Assembly: GCA_963920635.1 (NCBI GenBank)
Contig: OY987298.1
Location: 148,650,257-148,714,256, forward strand
Direction of reading: 5' to 3'
Length of the DNA stretch: 64,000 nt
Source of the DNA: Pseudeuparius sepicola
Lineage: Eukaryota; Arthropoda; Insecta; Coleoptera; Anthribidae
Shown one piece after another: positions 44,320 through 53,974 of the stretch (positions within the stretch are counted from its first letter, which is position 1; each line of letters begins with the position of its first letter). The translations under genes and the position numbers were made by a program. A model generated the notes under the pieces. It searched no databases, was not told the DNA's origin, and saw nothing but the letters and a program-made list of their open reading frames with translations.

Positions 44320-45530
44320 AGGGTAAATTTGACAGTTCCGTAAAAAAGTTACTTTTTTGGAGATACTTCTAAAATCATCCAAAAAAAGTCTCACCACACT
44401 TGCCAATGAATAAAAACACACTGTGCAAGTGAAGTTTTTTTCGTCCATCTGGTTAATATGTGATTTCAACTCCCCCTTGTGAAATGTGTGAAAATCGCAA
44501 TGGGGGCATTTAAAAGGCTCCCCATTTTTGACATTATGTTGTCTGGCACTTGCAAGAATATTCACACATTTTGCAACTAAATCTTGGTTTCGAGGCATGA
44601 ACATTCATCTCATGTCGTTCGACATTCTTCTTGTAGAATGAACTGTAGTCACACTTACGGCACTTGTGTGGTTTGCATGAGGAATCACTGTGGATCCCAG
44701 CTTGGTGCATTAGCAACTTCGGTAGAGTATTAACTTTAAATGAACACTGTTTGCAACTGAAGTTTTTCTCATGTTTGAAACTGATATGCTTCTTAAGGTC
44801 TCCCCTAAAAAATGTATGATATGGACAGCTTTGACATTTCAGTGGTTGCTTGTTTTTCACTTCATGTTTCTTATAGAGGTGTGATTTGCATGTATGTGGT
44901 TTCTTGCAATAGAACTGGCAAAATTCGCAGCTAATCGCTGTTTTCGGAGCACACACTTTATTTTTGTGTAATTTGACTTGATGCTTTTTGTATGAACCTT
45001 CATCGCAAATAAGACCTCCAGTATCAGCATCCTGATTTTCATCATCAAAGTCACTGCAAGAGAAAACACTATTGTTAAATAAGAACATTTTCACGTAAAT
45101 AAGTGCTGTAGGAAAAACACGCAAGAGCAAGAGCTTATTATTCAAAATGCAAAGGCACAGTCCAATAAGATCTTTACAGTAAAAAAATGTGCGAAAGAAT
45201 CATAAATTCAATAAGTTAGAAACTTATAGAAGATATAAAATATTATGTTATTTCAGTGACCATTTTTTGAAACCGTCAAAAAAAGATTTTATGTATAATA
45301 TTTTATAAATATCAAATATGCAGTGACTAAATGAACTGAGTGTACTTTGGGCCATCTAAGAAATGTTTTAAAAGGTTACTTATTTCTGATATGATGAAAT
45401 AAAAATGTTCAAATAAAATGTCACGGTAAATTTAAATTTGACAGTTCCATAAAAAGTTACTTTTTTAGAGATACTTCTAAAATCTTTCAAATTAAGTCTC
45501 AGCACACTTGCCAATGAATAAAAACACATT
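44320..45530. repeat. Tandem segmental duplication (B4/B5 exon start plus upstream spacer)
   Basis: 44320-44415 and 45425-45530 are homologous spacer (aaatttgacagttccgtaaa..., cacacttgccaatgaataaa), and 44050-44300 matches 45054-45300. The repeat unit is half an exon plus intron-type sequence, about 1.0-1.1 kb. Confidence 0.8.
44412..45053 (-). pseudogene. Zinc-finger terminal exon, family B (B5), truncated duplicate of B4
   Basis: The exon starts at 45053 after the same acceptor, leader SDFDDENQDADTGGLICDEG. Four fingers are near-identical to B4; finger 5 is broken by a 26-bp deletion (after CKCQT) that shifts the frame into an immediate stop at 44534. Past it, finger 6 (FKCPHCDFHTFHKGELKSH) and the start of finger 7 can be read in another frame until homology ends at 44412, where the B4 upstream spacer begins. 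One finger 1 residue changed (QFYCKKP). Confidence 0.8.
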
Positions 45531-45838
45531 TGAGTTGAATGGAATTAATTTTATTAGGTTGCATAATTGCAATGTTCACAGACGGTATGTACAAAAATAA
45601 CTAACCCTTATACAACAATAATTAAGAAACCACTGATCATTTCCATTTTTAAGTTATCTTTTGAATGGTGTTACAGATTTTGTTGATTTGGTTTATTAGG
45701 TAATTCTATAGACTTTTGTTATGAGAATCGAATATACAATTAGTATATAATATATATCTTGAAAGAAATTCTAAGTAGAAAATGTATTTTTCTATAAAAG
45801 AAATTTAGACACGAAAACCTTGAGAGGATATATGTATA

Positions 45839-46935
45839 CAGGGTGATTGAGTTTTATTCTGGGACAATTCACCGGTGAAAAAAAAAAATAACCACACTTT
45901 CTTGTGTAAATTATATATTTTTAAGGCCTTATAAGATAGTTGGGTGTTGCAATCGGAAAAAATATGTGGACTTTATTGAATATTTACCAAACTAGTTGAG
46001 ATATTTAAGTCATATTTGGTACACGTTATAACGACATGGGTTAGCATAAAACCTGTTAATATCAAACTCCTTGAACAACCAGTGGCTGGGATTGTTTTTA
46101 GAAAAAAAAATCACTTTGTATAGCAACAAAATGTATTTGATTTCTTATGTAAATTTTTATACAAAAACGTTTTCTTAGCATTTTTCCATGTGTGTCATCG
46201 TTTCATGGCAAATTTGATTTTTTTTATTATTTCGGGGTATTTCTGAAAAATTATCTAAAAAATGTGTTTAATACTTTAAGTAAAGTAACTTTTTTCAATA
46301 AACTTACCTATTTTAAGCTATACTTTTGAAGATACAGGGTCTAAACCATTTGAGGAAGATAAAATGAATGTTACGCTCTGTATCTTGAAAAGTAAAACCT
46401 TGAATGGATAAGTTTATTGGGAAAAGTTACTGAATTTAAAGCAAGAAACACATTTTTTCTACTTTGTCTTACTTATGGAGCAAATTTTTTAGTTAATTTT
46501 TCAGAAATACCCCGAAATAATACGAAAAAATAAAATTTGCTATGAAACCATGACACATAATAATATGATGAAATGCCAAGTGAACGTTTTTGTTTACAAT
46601 TAAAATTTTCATAAGAAATGGAATACATTTTATTGCTATACAGGGTGGTTCATTTTTTTTTAAACAATTATACTAATTGCCCACTTCTACGCTACTGGTG
46701 GTTCAAGGTGTTTGATATTAACAGGTTTTATACTAACCCATACCGTTATAACGTGCACCAAATATGATACTAGTTTGGTAAATATTCGACAAAGTCCACA
46801 TATTTTTTCCAACTTTAACACCCTGTAACTTTTTTATAAGGCCCTAAGAAGATATAGTTTACACAAGAAAATACGGTTATTTTTTGGTTTTCTATCATCT
46901 CTTGAAGTGTCCCAGAAAAAAACTGAATCACCCTG
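45839..46935. mobile_element. Large foldback element, TA target site
   Basis: 1097 bp with arms of about 500 bp; ends CAGGGTGATTGAGTTTTATT and inverse ...GAATCACCCTG, flanked by TA. Short direct copies of the surrounding spacer (tttttctataaaagaaattta) lie at 45790, 46975 and 48890. Confidence 0.88.
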
Positions 46936-47139
46936 TATATCTTGACGAAAGTAGTTCTAAGCAGAAATTGTATTTTTCTATAAAAGAAATTTACACACGA
47001 AAATTTTGCGACAAGCTTCTATATCGTATAAAATTGTATAATGTAGCAAAATTATGGGTTTGCTTTGGTTTTATTTATTTCAAAGTTTATTTTCTTCTTT
47101 TTAAAAATATTTTTTACTATTAATTAAATTAATTAAATC

Positions 47140-47285
47140 TCGGCTTTGCAATAAATTATGAGCAAAGCTTCTCTTGTGGACCACTTTAACATGTCGATTA
47201 ATATTTTGTTTAGTGAAAGTCTTAGTGGGGAGGCATTTATTGAATACTCACAGACTTTGCAACAATTTTCGTGAGTACGCCCTAT
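47140..47285 (-). pseudogene. Family-B zinc-finger relic
   Basis: The minus strand holds CKVCEYS, then after frame changes FTKQNINRHVKVVHKRSFAH, i.e. the second finger type of family B. A remnant of a sixth member upstream of B5. Confidence 0.6.
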
Positions 47286-47399
47286 AGTATCTCAGGAAAA
47301 AGTCAGATTAATTTCAAATTTAGGTGGGAAGTAGATATATTTGTGTCATTGTGACATGCATATTTTTAAGAATAGGCTGTAATTCATCTTGTTTAGGAA

Positions 47400-48250
47400 T
47401 GAAATTATATGTATAATAAATTACCTTTAGATTTTAAGGAGCTAATAAATTTTAAAAAGGGAAGAATAAATTATACCTGAATGAATATTTTGACTATTAA
47501 TACCCTTTTACACTCTTACCCCAGAAAACTTTTAAAGTTAACCTGTGCAGTATGAACATCGTTTTAAAAAATAATTTCAAAAACTAAAAAATTACATTTT
47601 TTGGTTGAAATATATGAAGTGGGCAGCTGAAAGCAGTCAAGAGGAACATACATAAATTAGTAGTTTTAAGTAGTTTTTTTGTATAAATCGGTATAAATTG
47701 ACACGATTAAAATTTTACTTCATACGTACCCCACCGAGTACCCCACCTTACCTTATATTGAAAACCAAAAGAGTAGTATTAGAGAATAATTTCAATAAGA
47801 AAGAATAGGAAGTAATTGGAATTAGATTGGAAATAAATATATTTAGCGGCGTTATGACGTCACAGGCCTTTTTAAAAAAATTACTTTTAATAGCTAAAAT
47901 TATTTCTTGTCGGGCTCTCGCACTTTCATGCGGCACCTAGCAACATTTTACTTTTTTTAAATAATAACAATATTTATTAAATAAGTTTCCATGCGAAAAT
48001 TACATTGGTAATAAATAAATATTGATTGATTAGGGCAAAAGCTAAACTAGTAATGTAACTACAAATAAGTTCAGGAGTCTCTAGTACTCGGATTGCTTAA
48101 GTTCTGTCACAGAATAACTAAAATATTCTGTGGTTCTGTGCTTGTCTGCGTATGTATAATAAATTACCTTTAGATTTTAAGGAGCTAATAAATTTTAAAA
48201 AAGGAAGAATAAATTATACCTGAATGAATATTTTAACTATTAATACCCTG
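47400..48250. repeat. Direct repeat pair of about 105 bp
   Basis: 47405-47510 and 48148-48252 (tgtataataaattaccttta ... actattaataccct). The interval between them includes micro-palindrome H8. Nothing coding. Confidence 0.75.
48101..48139. repeat. Micro-palindrome insertion H8 (same palindrome as H4b)
   Basis: The 25-nt palindrome at 48108-48132 (arms CACAGAATA/TATTCTGTG) is the exact reverse complement of H4b at 39729-39753, but here the flanking direct repeats are GTTCTGT (48101-48107, 48133-48139). Confidence 0.93.
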
Positions 48251-48915
48251 TGATTAATACTATACTGACTATTCCTTCACAATGTTATTATTGTCCTTGG
48301 AAAATAAATAATGTATTTTATTTTACTCAAAATGTGATTGAAGTAAAATAGCAAAACATAATAAAATATTCCTATGTACCTAATAAATTTGTTCAAATTT
48401 GGTATAAGAGGTTTTTTTTTATGATACTGAATAGGTACGAACAATCTAAAATCAAAATTTCTAAAAAAAATCACTAATATATTTTTTGAAGAATCAACCC
48501 CAATTTTCCACACAGGGTTATTATACACACCAATGAACAACATCAAAAGTTGATTTTTGAGTATAAAATTCCCATCTAAATTTGAAATTAATCCTGTTAA
48601 ATTTTTTCTAATACGAAGGTGCACTCATGAAAAGCGAAATACAGTGTAAAAATGTAGCAATTTTTCCTATGGGAAAATATTAAAAAATGTGCTTCTAAAA
48701 TTAATTCATATTATCTTGGATTTTTGGTGGAATCTTCTGAAAGTCGACTGTATTTTTTGTTACTTAACTGTCGCCCAACCAAATACTCTAGTATTTAATC
48801 CCTCTGAAATGAAAAATAATTAGAATATACAGAATGAAATAACATTTGCAATATCTTGAAAGTAATTCTAAGTAGAAAATGTATTTTCTATAAACGAAAT
48901 TTACACACGAAAATA

Positions 48916-49724
48916 CAAATATTCCCGAAAGTTGGTGCATGTTCGATAATCATATTAGGCGTACTTAGAATTGTCAACGACAAAAAGCATACAGGATAAG
49001 TAGGTCAAAAAATATAAAGATTGTACAAGAGTAAAGTACCCTTATTTCAGAAAATTCAGCAAAATGTTATTAAGAAAAGTTGTCTAGAATTAAAAGTTAT
49101 GCCTAAATACCAAAACACGTCCTCCTAAGAAAAAAAAATTTTTTTTGAAAAACAATAATTTCCTAAAAAAATAGTTTTAATATTCACCCTAAACAATTTC
49201 ATAAATCAATCAAAATTAAATTAGTTTCGCATAACTTTGTTCAAATTCAAGCATATTTGTAAAATTACCTTAGATTTTTAATTTTTTAGGGAATCACAAA
49301 TTGCATATGTTTGTTGCAACGATATTAAACAAAACTTTATAATTTCGCAAAAAATCTTCTGAAGAAGGTGAAACATTAGTAATGATAATGTGTATATTAA
49401 AAAACTCTAATTTAGGTGCAAAATTTTTGTTTTAATTGTTTATTAAGAAACCGTAAATTAATTGACGAATTTTTTTTTCTTAGGAGGCTATGTTTTGGTA
49501 TTTAGGCATAGCTTTTAATTCTAAACAACTTTTTTAAAAACCTTTTGCTGATTTTTTTGAAATACGGATACTTTACTCTTGTGCAATTTTTATATTTTTT
49601 TACCTACCCTGTATCAGTGTTTATTTATACTCATTCGGCTATGCCTGTATGCTGTTTAACTTGCAACCATTCTAAGTGCACCTAATATGATTATTGAACA
49701 CGCATCAACTTTTGGCAATGTCTG
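48916..49724. mobile_element. Foldback element, TA target site
   Basis: 809 bp; ends CAAATATTCCCGAAAGTTGG and inverse ...CAACTTTTGGCAATGTCTG, flanked by TA; arms of about 350 bp with more divergence than the 22-kb element. 49725-50430 shows nothing further. Confidence 0.82.
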
Positions 49725-50438
49725 TATTTTGGTTGTGCAATTAATAAAAAAAAGTCCCAATGTTGCACACTTAAATGACCACACTGTATAGTGTGTCCCC
49801 CGGATTAAGTTCACATAAAGTGTAAAAAACAAAAAAAAATCCAGTTGAAATTTGAGCCCGGCTTGATTTGAAACTAATTTGTGACAATTTTAGTTTCGAA
49901 AAATCACGTATTGTATGCTGCCTTGGAAATCTTGGAAATTATGAAGAACAAACTGATGTTCCACATGAGTAAAGTGCCTTTTTGTAGGTTTTACGACAAA
50001 AGTAGGTTTGCGAAATTTCGAAATTTTGATTTTTTGCCATTTTTGCACATTGCTCTAGGCGATTATGAATTTACCTATTGTTATTTATACCAGAAGACAA
50101 TATATTAAATTTGGTAGGTGATCTTGATCTTGCAAACTTGATTTTTAATAATTTATTGTTAGTTTGACAGTATGAGTATGATTTTTTCGATATGACCTGT
50201 TAAAAATGCTATTAGCGATTTTTTTTATAGAAAATCTGGCAGCGCACCTAGCTTTAATCAGCACTTTTTGAAACCGTTGACTGAAATATTTCCAGTCAAC
50301 GCTGAAACCCAAATATCCCAAGTTTTCTGAATTTACTTCGTCAACTTACATTTCTATGGGACCTTATAGTTGCGTTTTTTTTATTTCAAATTAAAAATCA
50401 AATGCTTTGTAAATATTTGAAAATTTTATAAAGATCGA

Positions 50439-50471
50439 CCAAAGTTTACAGAATAATTCTCTAAACTTTGG
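50439..50471. repeat. Micro-palindrome H10 (homolog of H5)
   Basis: Arms CCAAAGTTTA/TAAACTTTGG around cagaataattctc. Of 31 positions, most match H5. Flanking direct repeats are no longer clear (gatcgac, gctggac), so it is probably an older insertion. Confidence 0.7.
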
Positions 50472-50554
50472 CTGGACTGTTGTTGTTGCATTCCCCCTCC
50501 ACCAATTTTTGTCCAACCGCCAGAGGGCTCTGAAAGCTGGTTTTTGGCCGCCAT

Positions 50555-51186
50555 CATATACCCCGATTACTGTAAGAAGTCCCGATTTTGTCAGATGACA
50601 CTCTCCACAAAATCCCTAGGAATTTTCTGTTAACCATGGGTATAGCATTGGTATAATGTGTCTCAACCAGTTAATGACGTCTCTCATTGATTTATGATGT
50701 GAAAAGTTACCCAAGTGATACGAAAAAAAGAACATAATAAAATAATAACCCTATTGCAATCAGGTTTATGCCTCTACAAATAAAAATAACTACGACTACA
50801 ACTCATTTTAATAATAATTTCAAACGTCATGGAAACACTTTCAATTTGGTATTTTGGTATAATCAGCTACTCGCGGCTGCGTCTGTGGTGCGACTGGTGC
50901 GTACTCAGGCAAATTTTATTTCGGTGTTGTGAAGTGACCGTGAAGGTTTTCCGGGTCGTTCAAAAGGGTTCAAACTTTGGGCATTGAAAATATTCGCGGG
51001 TTTTGCACGTTTCGTGAGTTTTACCGTTATCTGTGTTGTTCTTGTTCGTGTTATTAGTAGTTATTCATTGTGCAAATGAGCTCGTTACTGACCTGGACTT
51101 ATGACCCGGTTGCTGCATTAATGCCAACTTAGGATGGCGAAATTACCAATTGACAGTCCCAGTAAAGACTTCTTAAAATAATTTGA
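50555..51186. repeat. Dispersed repeat, full copy 2
   Basis: Colinear with 40413-41036. Ends in taaaataatttgac. 51187-52430 contains GC-richer sequence (51190-51480) without a supported gene. Confidence 0.8.
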
Positions 51187-52434
51187 CTATATGTGCTGAT
51201 CGTGGCCAACAATGGCGGCGGTGCTGATTTCTAGGGGTACTACTGTTGGGACGACCATTTAGGTTCGAGTCTTTTTCTTCCCCTTTTTCACTTCATTTCA
51301 AATAACCCGCAAAAAAACGCAGCTTTCTTATTGGCTTTCCCTCTGCTGTCAGCACAACATGGCGGCAGCCTGTTCCGTACATTTTTATTTAGGAGGTCCG
51401 TTCACTTTGTTCACGCGACGCCCATAAGAATTGACCTTGACCTTTTCGACGACAAGGTCTTGCCGTAGAATAGTAGATCCACAGGATAAACAATATCCAG
51501 TATGAAAAGTCGACGCCATACGCCATTGCTGGTAGAATGCTTTTATCGGGCAGACCAGAATCACTAAAGAATGGAATGCGAGGAATGCATCAGGTATGTA
51601 CTCAAATATATTGGGAATTCCACCAGATTTGGGATTTCCCAGAATTCTTTACCTGTACTTTGCCATCAGTGTGTACCCTTTTCTACTGTTTACTGCTTAT
51701 TATCTGTGCACAGACGTTATAACAATATCCAAACCATTAATGTAAGAAAATAATTTAATCCCGGTCCTGTGTCCCATCGATTTTTATAGGGCGTGGTCTA
51801 CAGTAAAGAAGTAACGTGACTTCAAAGTGAGATTCTGTTGGAGAATGAGTTTGTATAAAAAACGAAAGTCACTACCGCCGAGATCAAAGGCGCCGACAGG
51901 AAGACTTACAACTGGGTATTCCCTGAACTGTGGTAGATCCTTCTGATACAATCCAAGTTTATTGGCGGTGTAATTGTTGTGCACTAGGATTTGGAGTTAA
52001 TTTTTAATCTAAAATACGAGATAAATATACATAAAATACATATTACAATATGCGGATTATCATAATTATCCATTTATTTTATAGGATATCTTTGCTCATT
52101 CCTCTGGCGTTTTCTGTGTAATAATAATTCTGCAGAACATTTTGTGGTACTGGTGTCATTTGAAATAATTGCCAGAGCTTTTACACTTCTCACCAGCCTG
52201 CAAGCTAAACGCGCTAAACCATATTATTTTCGCCATGCTAGTTATTATATTTGGTTATTTCTAATAATCGGCCAGCTGCAACTAATTCTATAAAACTAAT
52301 AATGTACAACATTTTACATTTTTCTTTTCACCTATTTTAAAATTGAAATGACAGTGTCATTGTTTTAGTGTCATATTTTCCTGCTGCTATTTTTGAAAAC
52401 TTGACCCGAAAGCGTGGCATAAACACACATGGCA

Positions 52435-52800
52435 TTAAATACTACCAACCCAAGTGAGTTTTTTGTGTTTATTTTGAAAATCGTTATGCTTTTCATAAAA
52501 CCAATGATCAACTCGAATACTGCATTATATTGCTTATATTTTGATAAAAAATCAGCCAAATCTGATGTCTCGTTTGGAAAAACAATATACCTAAAGGTTC
52601 TGGTAATTTTATTTTAGAGAAGAAGAAGAAAATACATTTCAGGTATATTGTTTTCGCAAACGAGACATCAGATTTGGCTGATTTTTTGTCCAAATATGCG
52701 CAATATATTGTTATATTTGAGTTGAGCATTGGTTTTTTGAAAAACCTAGTAATTTTAAAAACAAACACCAAAAACACACTTGGGTTGGCACTATTTGTGA
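52435..52800. repeat. Inverted repeat whose two arms encode the same peptide
   Basis: Left arm, plus strand: TNPSEFFVFILKI...KPMINSN...DKKSAKSDVSFGKTIYLK. Right arm, minus strand: NPSVFLVFVFKI...KPMLNSN...DKKSAKSDVSFAKTIYLK. The DNA arms are clearly diverged while most residues are kept. Family not recognised. Confidence 0.6.
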
Positions 52801-53640
52801 TAATGCCCCCGAAAGGTAAAATAAACACGTTCCCCTTTCTTCTCTACCCCGGATCTGTGTTCAGGCCTGCCTTTGTATCGTCGATGGAGGAAACGCTTTG
52901 TATTTAATTCAGAATGCGGCTTCTTTCTTTGGTTGTTCTTCCTCAACATAGACAAGAGATTTATATATTGTTCCTCAATCAACGGTTGTTACAGAGCATA
53001 TATTTAGGTACCTATAAAAAAAACAGTCTCACTGCCCTTGGCGGAAAAATTTCGGGCACCTGTTCGCGCAGCCGCCATTTGGGAATAGAATCTGTCAAAT
53101 TAATAGACGCAGCGTCGGGGCCGTTGGGCAGTTTGTAACCGGCTGTATTTGAGGCAATGAATAAAGAACCTTGAGGTAATGCAGTGGCGTAGAGTATGCG
53201 TTTTTGTGCAGGGTAGAATATATCTACCGTTCTAAGTCCTTAATATTGTTATTGTTATCCTGGCGAAGAATGTAAACAAATATAAACTGATTACCTATAT
53301 GTATTCCCCCAATATGGCGTCAAGGTCATTGAATTTGCCGATGTTTTCTGACGAGTAATTTAAATTGCTTGTTGATTTATATTTATATGCTCTAATTATT
53401 ACTAATGCAACGACAGCAACACAATAGTGACTTCCGTTTTTGAGGTTGGTAGTACAACGGCGTGGGAAATAAATTTTAACTTTTGATAGTTTCTCCCATA
53501 CTAAGACAAGGAACTCTTCTATATTAAAGCTAAACTGCGCATGCGTCCTAACTTTTGATGTTTTTTAAGGGCACATGCACGGAGAGGAAAAAAGAATCTA
53601 CAATCAGCAAAACAAAAAACAAAAATCTTATTTTTCCTGG
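52801..53640. other. No supported gene
   Basis: 53030-53140 is GC-richer with a short plus frame and an AATAAA at 53161, which could be a gene end, but no family is recognisable. Confidence 0.3.
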
Positions 53641-53653
53641 CTTGGGTGCGGGT

Positions 53654-53747
53654 GGTGCAGTGCGTAGAAAGAGATCTACGGTGCAGTGCATAGACAAACC
53701 ACAAAATATATAGGTAGACAAACTTGGGTTTGTCTATGGTGCAGTGC
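53654..53747. repeat. Two micro-palindrome insertions H9a and H9b in series
   Basis: GGTGCAGTGC occurs three times (53654, 53680, 53738). Between copies 1 and 2: CGTAGA-aagaga-TCTACG. Between copies 2 and 3: CATAGACAAACC...GGTTTGTCTATG, the same arms as H3, with a longer loop that contains a further TAGACAAAC. Confidence 0.9.
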
Positions 53748-53974
53748 AGATGTGCAAAAAGATAAAAAGTGAAGTGAAGAAGTTCCACAAAGGAACGGAA
53801 AAGCACCCGCTACAGCACCGCATAGTATTTTATAATCGTTAAACTAGTTAGTAAGGACTCGTTTTTAATTAGTTTTATACGCGACTGAATTGTACAAATC
53901 AAAGAGCAGGTAACAGCACAGGATAAACCAACTGTGGTAACAGGTTGTACAAAACCAGAGGATTCCTCTCAACA

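Noticed and set aside
37985..48139. Series of repeated palindromes as a CRISPR array or bacterial REP elements
   Set aside because: No regular spacing or spacers, and the sequence is clearly eukaryotic.
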